Assembly (NCBI GenBank): GCA_021779665.1
Contig: JAJYAG010000012.1
Span: 1 to 64,000 of the forward strand
From: Bacteroidota bacterium
Lineage (GTDB): Bacteria > Bacteroidota > Bacteroidia > Bacteroidales > JAAUTT01
Direction: 5' to 3'
DNA length: 64,000 bases
This document shows positions 54,723 to 62,715 of this stretch, one piece after another (the first letter of the stretch is position 1; every line of letters begins with the position of its first letter). Below the pieces are notes generated by a model. The model was not told the DNA's origin. It did not search any database and saw only the letters and a list, made by a program, of their open reading frames with translations. Made by a program: the position numbers and the translations under genes.

Positions 54723-56267
54723 ATGCCTATTAAAAACAAAATTCTGGAACTACAAAAACGCAGAGAGCTAGTTCAGCTTGGTGGTGGCGAAAAAGCCATC
54801 GAAAAGCAAATAGCTATGGGAAAACTTACTGCCCGGGATCGTATTGAATCAATTCTTGACAAGGAATCGTTTCACGAATACGACCTTTTTGTGCAGCACG
54901 ACGCCCGCGATTTCGGAATGGACAAGAAAGAACTTCATGGAGATGGCGTTATAACCGGAACTGGAACTGTATTTGGAAAGCCAATCAGCATTTTTGCCCA
55001 GGACTTCACCGTTGTTGGTGGCTCACTTGGCCGCATGCATGCAGGTAAAATCACAAAGATAATGGATCATGCCCTGAAAATGAAAATGCCCCTCATCGGT
55101 ATCAACGATTCAGGTGGCGCTCGTATTCAGGAAGGTGTTAACTCCCTTGCCGGATATGGCGAAATTTTCTTCCGCAATACCATTGCTTCAGGTGTTATTC
55201 CGCAAATTTCGGTTATTCTCGGTCCTTGTGCAGGTGGTGCCGTTTATTCTCCAGCCCTTACCGACTTCGTATTCGTTGTAAACAATATCTCCAAGATGTT
55301 TATTACAGGTCCCGAAGTTATCAAGAGTGTTCTTGGTGAAGAAATCAGCCAGGAAGACCTTGGCGGAGCAAAAGTTCACAGTCATATTACCGGTAACGCG
55401 CATTTCTATGCCGAAAGCGAAACTGAATGCTTCGAGCAAATCAAAAAACTTTTGAGCTTTATTCCATGGAGCAATGTTGAGAAGGCTCAGAAAATAGCTC
55501 CAAAACCTCCGAAAACCAAAGCTAAAATTGAGAATGTTGTACCCGAAGATCCTAAACAACCTTATGACGTTCGTGATGTTGTACGTTGTATTGTTGACGA
55601 TTCCGATTTCTTCGAAGTTCAGGAGAACTGGGCTGGTAATGCAGTTATCGGCTTTGGTCGCGTAAACGGCGAAACTGTTGGTTTTGTTTGCAACCAGCCA
55701 CTTGTGCTTGCCGGTGTGCTCGATGTTGACTCATCCGATAAAATTGCACGTTTTATCCGTTTCTGCGATGCATTCAATATTCCTTTGGTAACCCTTGTTG
55801 ACCTTCCTGGTTATTTACCGGGTGTTGACCAGGAACATGCCGGTGTGATCCGTCATGGTGCTAAAATTCTTTATGCTTACAGCGAAGCTACTGTTCCTAA
55901 AGTTTCGGTAGTACTCCGCAAAGCTTATGGTGGTGGTTACATTGCAATGAACTCGCGTCACCTTCGTGCCGATTTCTACTTTGCATGGCCAGGTGCCGAA
56001 ATTGCTGTTATGGGTGCCGAAGGAGCTGCCAAGATTATTTTCCGTAAGTAAATTACCGAAGCTGCCGATCCTGATGCAATGCGTAAAGAGAAAGTTAAAG
56101 AGTACGCTGAGAAATTTGCCAATCCGTTTGTTGCTGCTTCCAAAGGTTATATCGATTCTGTTATCGAACCTTCCGAAACCAGAAAATATATCATCCATGC
56201 CCTTGAAGTTTCAGGCCACAAAGATGCCGGAATGCCACGTAAGAAACATGGAATTCCTCCATTTTAA
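54723..56267 (+). pseudogene. acyl-CoA carboxylase carboxyltransferase subunit, interrupted by in-frame TAA
   Basis: The reading frame is that of a biotin-dependent carboxyltransferase (propionyl-CoA/methylmalonyl-CoA type) of 515 codons, normal length for the family. Conserved blocks include GKLTARDRIESILDKESF, GINDSGGARIQEGVNSLAGYG, GPCAGGAVYSPALTDFV, LVDLPGYLPGVDQEHAGVIRHGAKILYAYSEA and AYGGGYIAMNSR. At 56049-56051 codon 443 is TAA, where relatives read glutamate (IIFRKE-I pattern), so a single G-to-T change would explain it. After the stop the frame continues with intact family sequence (YAEKFANPFVAASKGYIDSV, HKDAGMPRKKHGIPPF). Only 71 codons are lost. Annotated as broken; sequencing error or recoding are alternatives. 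Confidence 0.85.
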
Positions 56268-56270
56268 AAT

Positions 56271-56364
56271 TAGGCTATAGACAATAGGCCATAGGCTTTA
56301 GGAAGGTGCTTCGGTTACGAGCCTACAATCCTACAGCCTAAGTCCCTAAAGCCTAACAACCTAT
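56271..56364. repeat. intercistronic palindrome of TAGGC motifs
   Basis: AGGCTTTAGG at 56293-56302 pairs perfectly with CCTAAAGCCT at 56345-56354. Several further TAGGC-type and GCCTA-type units extend the match outwards and inwards. The sequence fills the gap between the carboxyltransferase and biotin-carrier genes. It looks like an amplified short palindromic repeat of the type seen around 14.5 kb. Confidence 0.5.
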
Positions 56365-56387
56365 ATATTAACGTAAAAGTGGATGAT

Positions 56388-56723
56388 ATGCAAAAAGATA
56401 CCAAAAACGGCGAAAAGCCTCAGTATAAAAAATTAATCATAGAAGATTCAGTTTACAAAACTTTGTATACCGAAAAGTTTGAGAAAAAAACAAAATGGGA
56501 GAAGCCCGACGAAAGAAAGGTATATTCCTATCTCCCGGGAACTATCATCAAACTTCAAGTAAAACAAGGCGATAAAGTAAAAATTGGACAACCCCTCATG
56601 ATTTTCGAAGCAATGAAAATGATGAACACTGTAAAATCAACACAGGATGGGGTAGTTAAAGATATCCTGGTAAAACCGGGTGATAAATTTCCAAAGAACC
56701 ATTTATTAATGGAATTTGAATAA
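56388..56723 (+). CDS. biotin carboxyl carrier protein
   Basis: I take the in-frame ATG at 56388; the listed GTG at 56379 would add three residues. The roughly 111-residue protein ends in a biotinyl-lipoyl domain from about 45: VYSYLPGTIIKLQVKQGDKVKIGQ, the biotinylated lysine in FEAMKMMN, and GVVKDILVKPGDKFPKNHLLMEF. It carries CO2 between a biotin carboxylase and the carboxyltransferase upstream. No biotin carboxylase or decarboxylase membrane beta subunit is adjacent, so the rest of the complex is encoded elsewhere. A terminator follows directly. Confidence 0.93.
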   Translation: MQKDTKNGEKPQYKKLIIEDSVYKTLYTEKFEKKTKWEKPDERKVYSYLPGTIIKLQVKQGDKVKIGQPLMIFEAMKMMNTVKSTQDGVVKDILVKPGDKFPKNHLLMEFE

Positions 56724-56727
56724 AGAG

Positions 56728-56749
56728 AGGCGCTTCGGCGCCTTTTTTT
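56728..56749 (+). terminator. rho-independent terminator of the biotin-carrier gene
   Basis: A perfect 6-bp stem AGGCGC / GCGCCT with a TTCG tetraloop is followed by a T7 run, 4 bases past the stop. The classic form. Confidence 0.9.
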
Positions 56750-56795
56750 ATTCAAATTTATCGGGAATTTGATCAATAATTCACGAGTCTGTAAT

Positions 56796-57131
56796 TTATA
56801 TTAACCCTTCTTCTTTTAGAATTCTCTCAACTTCCTCTTTTGAAATCGAGTCTTGCTCGCTTTTATCATAAATGGTAAGAAAAGTAATATCTTTCTCTTT
56901 TTCAAGAATAACCGCCTCTAATGTAATAATTCTCAAGCCTCCTCTTTTTCCTTTATTTTTTGACTTTACAGAAAGCCTGTACTTAAATACCCCACCTCCA
57001 AGATTATCGGGAGATTCTGAAGAAATATTTGAGATAAACTCCTTTAAGTCGCTATCTAATGAATTAAATTTCTTTTTATACCTTTTGAACTTGCGTTCAA
57101 ATACAAAGGTTTAAAAAATATTTATATTCAT
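56796..57131 (-). pseudogene. RelE/YoeB-like toxin with stop at codon 7
   Basis: Absent from the ORF track. The minus-strand frame of 112 codons reads, after the first residues, FERKFKRYKKKFNSLDSDLKE, then GGGVFKYRLSVKSKNKGKRGG, LRIITLEAVILEKEKDI, and TFLTIYDKSEQDSISKEEVE. This is a typical RelE-superfamily toxin. The ATG at 57131 overlaps the antitoxin stop by ATGA, which fixes the start, but codon 7 (57111-57113) is TAA. No ATG, GTG or TTG follows in frame until well into the fold. The toxin is therefore probably inactivated by one substitution (an AAA codon would suffice). The plus-strand ORF at 56872-57114 is its shadow. Confidence 0.8.
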
Positions 57132-57304
57132 ACAAATAGCTTTTCGATAGGCTTCCTTTTTCCAGCTTTAACTTCCTTAATAGCTGTCCTGATTTCATTA
57201 GAAACAGGCTTTTCCTTAACAATCTTTACAAAGGGAAGCTTCTTTGCATATTCCAAAAAAGCCTTTCCTTGTTGAGTATCCTCATTGATTATTAATGTTG
57301 TCAT
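57128..57304 (-). CDS. antitoxin of the RelE-like pair
   Basis: Too short for the ORF track (58 residues). On the minus strand it reads MTTLIINEDTQQGKAFLEYA, KKLPFVKIVKEKPVSNEIRT and then KEVKAGKRKPIEKLFV. This is the common Bacteroidota antitoxin pattern: a short beta-strand that pairs into a DNA-binding dimer, followed by helices that bind the toxin. Its TGA overlaps the toxin's ATG. The antitoxin frame is intact although the toxin is interrupted, as expected in a decaying pair. It lies 62 bases from the ispE stop. Confidence 0.8.
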   Translation of the reverse strand: MTTLIINEDTQQGKAFLEYAKKLPFVKIVKEKPVSNEIRTAIKEVKAGKRKPIEKLFV

Positions 57305-57366
57305 AAACTTTTTTTTGCAAATATATCAAAACCATACAAATCCATCTATTATACCCGACCGGAAAA

Positions 57367-58194
57367 TCAATACTCAACAACCCCTTCCCAATAAAAACAA
57401 CCGTTAAACTGCTCTTTAAGCATGGCCGGTTGTTCAAATATTCCAAAAACCGTTGAACCACTGCCCGACATGCAGGCGTACAAAGCTCCGGAACTGTATA
57501 GTTTTTCCTTTAAAGAGGCAATCTCAGGATGATTTGGGAATATATTTTCTTCAAAGTTATTTTTCATCAATGTCTTCCACTCGCTGACAGGGCGACTTAT
57601 TATTTCTGTCAGAGGCTGTTCTGGCTTTGCCAGTTTTACCCCCCGGTATGCTTCGGCAGTTCCTACATGTATTTCGGGTTTTACAAGAACAATTGAGCAT
57701 CCTTTTAAATTAACCCGGACAGGTTCCAGAATTTCACCACGGCCGGTGCCCAGCATAGGCGTATTGTAAATAAAGAAGGCACAGTCACTGCCAAGCTGCG
57801 AGGCATAGGAGGCCAATTGTTCCTGTGACAACCCAAGGCTGAACATCATGTTTAACAGAACCAGGGTATAAGCCGCATCGGCAGAACCACCTCCAAGGCC
57901 GGCCCCCATAGGAACAGCTTTATGCAGAATTATCTCAACAGATGGCAGGCTGAAATCACGGTCGAGCAACTGATATGCTTTTATGCACAGATTTTTATCA
58001 GCACTGCAGTCTACAGTAATGCCGGTATTAGTAAAAAGAACTTTTCCGGGCAAATGATCTTTAAGGGCAATTACTTCAACAATATCATTTAATGGAATGG
58101 GGAAAAAAATTGTTTCGAGGTTATGGAAGCCATCGGTACGCTTTTCAGTGACATAAAGCCCTAAATTGATTTTCGAATTTGGAAATACCAGCAT
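57367..58194 (-). CDS. ispE: 4-diphosphocytidyl-2-C-methyl-D-erythritol kinase
   Basis: The 275-residue protein is a GHMP kinase with the IspE pattern: FPNSKINLGLYVTEKRTDGFHNLETIFFPI with the substrate-site lysine and histidine, the ATP loop PMGAGLGGGSADAAYTLVLL, and the C-terminal MSGSGSTVFGIF. It phosphorylates CDP-methylerythritol in the non-mevalonate isoprenoid pathway. Length is normal. It is divergent from thpR across 61 bases, which hold a near -7 box (TATCTTCG) on the minus strand. Confidence 0.95.
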   Translation of the reverse strand: MLVFPNSKINLGLYVTEKRTDGFHNLETIFFPIPLNDIVEVIALKDHLPGKVLFTNTGITVDCSADKNLCIKAYQLLDRDFSLPSVEIILHKAVPMGAGLGGGSADAAYTLVLLNMMFSLGLSQEQLASYASQLGSDCAFFIYNTPMLGTGRGEILEPVRVNLKGCSIVLVKPEIHVGTAEAYRGVKLAKPEQPLTEIISRPVSEWKTLMKNNFEENIFPNHPEIASLKEKLYSSGALYACMSGSGSTVFGIFEQPAMLKEQFNGCFYWEGVVEY

Positions 58195-58255
58195 TTTTTG
58201 TTGCGAAGATAACGATTATTGATGTTTTTGTAATTTTACAAAGAAAACCTGCAAT

Positions 58256-58816
58256 ATGACAAAAAGAACCTTTATTGCACTACCAATCCCGGTTACTGAG
58301 AAACTGAATGAGGAAATTGATTTCTACAAAAAGAATATTCACGGATTAAATATCAAATGGGTGGAGACCCACAATCTGCACCTTACTCTTGCATTTTTAG
58401 GCGACACTTCTGTTCAGCAAATTGAATTGGTAAAGAGTGGACTGCAAGAGATACTTGCCAAATATCAAAGATTCCATGTTAAATTAACTCATGCAGGTGC
58501 GTTCAAAAGTCTAGCTAATCCGCAGGTCCTGTGGTTGGGAATGGAAGCCGGAACTACCCTCCGGGAAATTTATAGCGATATTAGAGAAATGATACTAACT
58601 GCCGGTTTCGAACCTGAAAACCGGACTTTTAAGCCTCACCTTACCCTAGGCAGAATTAAAAGTTTTTCAAACACCCATAATCTTGCATCGGTGGTTCGCA
58701 GCAGGGAAGGTTTCAACGAGATTGTCCTAGCAGATAAAATTGTTTTTTATGAAAGCATTCTGATGCCGTCAGGTCCTGTTTATAAGTCTATTGAAAAGTA
58801 TGATTTAAAAAGATGA
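58256..58816 (+). CDS. thpR: RNA 2',3'-cyclic phosphodiesterase
   Basis: The 186-residue protein is a 2H phosphoesterase: RTFIALPIPVTEKLNEEI, first catalytic motif HLTLAFLGD at about 43-51 and second HLTLGRIKS at about 127-135. The two HxT motifs coordinate the cyclic phosphate. It opens 2',3'-cyclic phosphates at RNA ends and was historically called a 2'-5' RNA ligase. It is convergent with the sugar transferase gene, with a 38-base gap. No repair partner is adjacent, so the biological role is unspecified. Confidence 0.92.
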   Translation: MTKRTFIALPIPVTEKLNEEIDFYKKNIHGLNIKWVETHNLHLTLAFLGDTSVQQIELVKSGLQEILAKYQRFHVKLTHAGAFKSLANPQVLWLGMEAGTTLREIYSDIREMILTAGFEPENRTFKPHLTLGRIKSFSNTHNLASVVRSREGFNEIVLADKIVFYESILMPSGPVYKSIEKYDLKR

Positions 58817-58854
58817 GAGGAACTTCGAGGCCATCCTGTATTGGCTATCATGGA

Positions 58855-60231
58855 CTAAACACCATGACCTTTCAGGATGATTCCGATAGTTTTTGTCAGA
58901 ATCCGGAAATCTGCAAAAAGCGACATGTTTTGGATGTACACCAGATCGTATCGCATCCGTCGAATCATTTCATCAACATTTTCGGCATATCCGTATTGAA
59001 CCTGGCCCCAAGAGGTAATGCCTGGCTTTACAAGATGCAACTTCGAATATTGAGGTGCTTTTACGAGTATCTGCTCAATATAGAATTTACGTTCGGGTCG
59101 TGGTCCTACCAGCGACATGTCGCCCTTGAAAACATTAATAAAGTTGGGAATTTCATCTAAACGCCGCTTCCTCATAAATTTCCCAACGGGAGTAATACGC
59201 TTATCGTCCCTGCTGGCAAGCTGAGGACCTCCTGGTTCCGAATTCAGGTACATGGACCGGAATTTTAAAATCCTGAATGGTTTCCCATTTTTCCCAATCC
59301 GCTCTTGCCTATAAATAAGCTGCCCTTTCGATGTTGATTTAATAGCAATTATGAGTATGACTATCAATGGGGACAATAAAATTATAGCTCCAACCGACAG
59401 CACAATGTCCAGAAATGTCTTTACACTTTGTTGCCATGCAGGCAAAATATCTTTCGAAAGCAACAACAGCGGGTCATTGAATATATCTACACTTCTTACG
59501 GGAATATTTATTGTTCCATAAATTTCAGGCAAAATCCGGATGTAAACATCGTGCCTGTAAAGATTCACCAGTATCGCCTCCAGCTTTTCTTTCTCGGAGG
59601 CATCTGTAAGTACAAATATTTCTTCCACCTTCAACGCTTCAATTGTTTTTCCCAGATTTTTCGTACTCTCAAAATCTTCAGAGAGGTTACCCACAACTTC
59701 AAAGTGACTATTTTTCAGCCAATTGTTGTTATTTGTAAGAAAATTGTTAATCACATCACTTTTCCCCAAAATCATCACCTTAAAGCAATCTTTGCCTTTT
59801 TTGAAATTCTGGTTCTTAAAATAAAGAACCACAAACCGCCCAAAAAATACCAGAGCGAACTGGGTCACAAGCAAAAGCCAGAACGATTGATAATAGTCAC
59901 GGTAACTGATGACGGTATCGTCGAGAATTAAGATGAAGAAAATTGCAAAAACTCCGACTATTGTTGATGTACCCAGGTTGAACAATAATTTACCAGACTG
60001 TTTTCTCCGGACATCTGCATAGGTGCCTGAGGAATAATAGATGATAAACCAAAATAACGGAACAAGTAAAAGTCCTGCAAAAAATTTTATATCTGCATGA
60101 AATGGAACATCAACGCCGAATTTAATTGTTTCAATATATATTTTCCGGTAAATAAAGAATATGCCCCAGGTTATTCCTGACGCCAGTAAATCGGCAATAA
60201 TGAAAGGTTTGCGGAAGTTGTGATTTGCCAT
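58855..60231 (-). CDS. undecaprenyl-phosphate sugar-1-phosphate transferase
   Basis: The 458-residue protein is of the WbaP/WcaJ type. Four N-terminal membrane segments (within about 10-135) are followed by a cytoplasmic Rossmann-like domain at about 145-255 (KVMILGKSDVINNFL). A fifth membrane segment comes at about 272-295, then the catalytic domain with LIYRQERIGKNGKPFRILKFRSMYLNSE, MRKRRLDEIPNFINVFKGDMSLVGPRPER and VKPGITSWGQV. It starts a cell-surface glycan by moving a sugar phosphate onto the lipid carrier. No other polysaccharide genes are in the window. It precedes nothing on the minus strand except the convergent thpR. Confidence 0.92.
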   Translation of the reverse strand: MANHNFRKPFIIADLLASGITWGIFFIYRKIYIETIKFGVDVPFHADIKFFAGLLLVPLFWFIIYYSSGTYADVRRKQSGKLLFNLGTSTIVGVFAIFFILILDDTVISYRDYYQSFWLLLVTQFALVFFGRFVVLYFKNQNFKKGKDCFKVMILGKSDVINNFLTNNNNWLKNSHFEVVGNLSEDFESTKNLGKTIEALKVEEIFVLTDASEKEKLEAILVNLYRHDVYIRILPEIYGTINIPVRSVDIFNDPLLLLSKDILPAWQQSVKTFLDIVLSVGAIILLSPLIVILIIAIKSTSKGQLIYRQERIGKNGKPFRILKFRSMYLNSEPGGPQLASRDDKRITPVGKFMRKRRLDEIPNFINVFKGDMSLVGPRPERKFYIEQILVKAPQYSKLHLVKPGITSWGQVQYGYAENVDEMIRRMRYDLVYIQNMSLFADFRILTKTIGIILKGHGV

Positions 60232-60250
60232 TGTTCTTTAAAATCCCATG

Positions 60251-61132
60251 TTAATTCGGGAAATTTACAGCAAAATTCTGAACTGATTTTGACTTAATAC
60301 GGTGAGCCAGCTCAAGAGCCTGGAACATAATGTCGTTATGTACGGTTGACGAAAAGCTGTTTTTTATACTTTGTCGTAAATGGCGTAGTTCGTGTGAAAT
60401 TATTTCTTTAAAATCAGCGTCACTCTTAGTAAGATCGACCTGAAAAACAGATTCTCCTTTGGTGCTGAAAACATTGGCCTGTACCAGGTTCTTTTCTTCG
60501 AGCTGATTTACAAGCAGGCTGGCCACTGCGCCATTATCGAGTTCCATTCTCACAGAAACAACTCCTCTTTCATTATCCTTAACTTCCCACGAATTAATGC
60601 TGATTTTTTTGGGAATACCCTTTAACAGGATTAGCTGCAAAGAAATGTCATTCAGTAAATATTCCATGAATCTGGCACCGCACCATACATGATCGCAACT
60701 CCCGAAAGAATGCTTCAAATCGGCCAGAAAGCAGTTGCTGTCGCTAAACCGGTTTAATATTTCAAAAAACCTGAAGCCTCCGGCAATCTGCATCAGTACA
60801 CCCGATTCTTCAGAGAGTTTACGCAAATGTTGAATTTCGTCCAACCCTGCCAGAAAGGGATTGGTAATCAGAATATGCTTAAAACTTTTAATTGCCCTTT
60901 CGGTAGTTGACAGGAAATCGGGCGAAAAATCAGTGATTATTAATGCTTCGGTATAATTAAACAATGCTTCAACTGAAGGATATGATACCAGATTAAACTG
61001 AGCGGCAAATGTTTTTGTTTTAGAATAATCGGGAGAAAAACAGCCGGTAAGCTCAAATCCTTCGATCTGTGATAAAATATGAGCATAGAAGTTAGCAGTT
61101 TCAGAAGTTCCCAGAATTCCTGTTTTGATCAT
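60251..61132 (-). CDS. Gfo/Idh/MocA-family oxidoreductase, cytoplasmic
   Basis: I place the start at MIKTGILGTSETANFY (61132), nine residues into the listed ORF, where the Rossmann fold begins. The 293-residue protein is shorter than usual for the family. The canonical GxGxxG is relaxed to GILGTSETA, and the usual EKP motif at the cofactor site is missing: ILITNPFLAGLDEIQHLRKL takes its place. The C-terminal domain (VVSVRMELDNGAVASLLVNQL) is recognisable. Catalytic competence is doubtful. It sits 19 bases upstream of the sugar transferase on the same strand, so a role in surface-sugar metabolism is possible. Confidence 0.7.
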   Translation of the reverse strand: MIKTGILGTSETANFYAHILSQIEGFELTGCFSPDYSKTKTFAAQFNLVSYPSVEALFNYTEALIITDFSPDFLSTTERAIKSFKHILITNPFLAGLDEIQHLRKLSEESGVLMQIAGGFRFFEILNRFSDSNCFLADLKHSFGSCDHVWCGARFMEYLLNDISLQLILLKGIPKKISINSWEVKDNERGVVSVRMELDNGAVASLLVNQLEEKNLVQANVFSTKGESVFQVDLTKSDADFKEIISHELRHLRQSIKNSFSSTVHNDIMFQALELAHRIKSKSVQNFAVNFPN

Positions 61133-61226
61133 AAACAAGTATTTAAGCCTTACAAACATACTTTTTTTTATCTCAACTGTTGGTAAATTGTTGAAATACT
61201 TATTAACTGGTATTGTTCATAAAGTA

Positions 61227-61234
61227 TAAATTTG
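61227..61234 (+). promoter_or_regulatory. -7 box upstream of pcm
   Basis: TAAATTTG fits TAnnTTTG exactly and lies 25 bases before the pcm start codon. A TTG at the proper -33 spacing was not found, so this is a half-supported promoter. Confidence 0.5.
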
Positions 61235-61259
61235 CAGCGGAAAATATCTTGATTGGGTT

Positions 61260-61910
61260 ATGGGCATAAACGACACATACAGACATAAGGGATTGAGGCT
61301 TAAACTCATTCAGGAACTGGCGCAAAAAGGGATTAACGATGAAGAGGTGCTGAATGCCATGGCCAAAGTTCCCCGCCATCTTTTTATGGAAAGCAGCTTT
61401 ATCACCTTTGCTTACCGCGATCAGGCTTTCCCGATAGGTGCCGGACAAACCATATCGCAGCCATATACGGTTGCATTCCAAACCCAGTTGCTGCAGGTAA
61501 AAAAGCACGACAAAGTACTCGAAATCGGCACAGGATCGGGTTACCAGTCGGCCGTTCTGCTCGAAATGGGTGCCTATGTGTACACAATTGAGCGTCAACG
61601 CGAATTATTTGTTTCGACACAGAAAATGCTTTCGCAGCTTGGTTATAAGCCTCATATGTTTTTTGGCGATGGCTACGAAGGTCAGCCTGCATTTGCGCCT
61701 TTCGACAGGATTATAGTCACCGCTGCAGCTCCCGAGGTTCCCGAAAAACTGCTTCAGCAGCTTAAACCCGGTGGTAGGCTTGTAATTCCGGTAGGTGAAC
61801 CAAGTGCTCAGCGAATGCTCCTGGTAGAAAAAACAGGTGAAGATTCTTATAAAAAAACCGAACATGGAGCTTTTGTTTTTGTTCCCATGCTCAAAGGAAA
61901 AAATTTCTAA
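61260..61910 (+). CDS. pcm: protein-L-isoaspartate O-methyltransferase
   Basis: The 216-residue protein has the PCMT pattern: VPRHLFMESSFITFAYRDQAFPIGAGQTISQPYTVAFQTQLL, the SAM loop VLEIGTGSGYQSAVLLEMGA, VYTIERQREL and the late LLQQLKPGGRLVIPVG. It methylates isoaspartyl residues so that damaged proteins can return to normal aspartyl linkages. Length is standard. The MBL-fold gene starts one base after its stop, so the two are co-transcribed and probably coupled. Confidence 0.95.
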   Translation: MGINDTYRHKGLRLKLIQELAQKGINDEEVLNAMAKVPRHLFMESSFITFAYRDQAFPIGAGQTISQPYTVAFQTQLLQVKKHDKVLEIGTGSGYQSAVLLEMGAYVYTIERQRELFVSTQKMLSQLGYKPHMFFGDGYEGQPAFAPFDRIIVTAAAPEVPEKLLQQLKPGGRLVIPVGEPSAQRMLLVEKTGEDSYKKTEHGAFVFVPMLKGKNF

Positions 61911-61911
61911 T

Positions 61912-62562
61912 ATGATACAAATCAAAACTCTCGTTTTCAATCCTTTTCAGGAAAACACGTATTTACTCTCCGACGAAACCAACGAATGCATCATTGTGGA
62001 TGCCGGTTGTTACACCGCTCAGGAGTTCGACTTACTTGTAAATTATCTTTCGAAAAATAACCTAAAGCCTGTGAAGCTTATCAACACTCATTGTCATGTG
62101 GATCATGTACTGGGTATTTCACGGCTCATGGAAAAGTATAACCTTCCTTTCGAAGCGCACAAAAACGAAGACCGCATTATTGGCGAAGCTGTTAAACACG
62201 GGAAAGTTTTTGGTTTCGAACTTGAGCAGCCTCCCTATCCTACCAATTATCTGAAAGAAGGTGATGAAATAAAGGTCGGTAATTCCACGCTTAAAGTTCT
62301 GGAAGTTCCGGGACATTCGCAGGGTCATATAGCTTTTCACAGCGAAGAGGGGAATTTTGTAGTTGTTGGCGATGTGCTTTTCAGAGGAAGTATTGGTCGC
62401 ACCGACCTTATAGGTGGGGATTACGATCAGCTTATCAACAGCATATACAAAAAACTGCTTGTGCTGGACCGTTCAACAGTTGTTTATCCAGGTCACGGAC
62501 CTTCTACAACCATTGGCGAAGAAATAATGACTAACCCTTTTCTTTCACAACTAGGGATATAA
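61912..62562 (+). CDS. MBL-fold metallo-hydrolase
   Basis: The listed ORF begins at 61837 inside pcm; the ATG at 61912 (MIQIKTLVFNPFQENTYLL) is the real start, giving 216 residues. The metal motif is NTHCHVDHVLGISRL, followed by VPGHSQGHIAFHS, FVVVGDVLFRGSIGRTDL and the final VYPGHGPSTTIGEE. This is the glyoxalase II-like subfamily that acts on thioesters, often annotated YcbL. It is likely cytoplasmic and uses two zinc ions. The exact substrate is unknown. Confidence 0.92.
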   Translation: MIQIKTLVFNPFQENTYLLSDETNECIIVDAGCYTAQEFDLLVNYLSKNNLKPVKLINTHCHVDHVLGISRLMEKYNLPFEAHKNEDRIIGEAVKHGKVFGFELEQPPYPTNYLKEGDEIKVGNSTLKVLEVPGHSQGHIAFHSEEGNFVVVGDVLFRGSIGRTDLIGGDYDQLINSIYKKLLVLDRSTVVYPGHGPSTTIGEEIMTNPFLSQLGI

Positions 62563-62715
62563 CTGACTGTCTAAACTCCCGGACAGATAATTAATAAGAA
62601 TCTTCTGCGTTTTGGTAGTTTATCAAACATAACAGAGAACTGAATTTTATCATATAATAAACTCAAGGTTTTCAAAACCTTTGCAAACATTTTTTAAGAA
62701 ACAGAAAAATACTTT

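Noticed and set aside
56872-57114. Plus-strand 80-residue ORF.
   Set aside because: It is the antisense shadow of the RelE-like toxin frame, which has clear family motifs.
62041-62085. CCTGTGAAGCTT in the MBL-fold gene resembles the shared small-RNA loop.
   Set aside because: It lies in a well-supported coding frame (LKPVKLI) with no pairing arms on either side, so it is a chance match.
62563-62715. Possible glycine riboswitch before gcvP.
   Set aside because: No tandem aptamer-like structure is visible; only a small AGGTTTTCAAAACCT inverted repeat is present.
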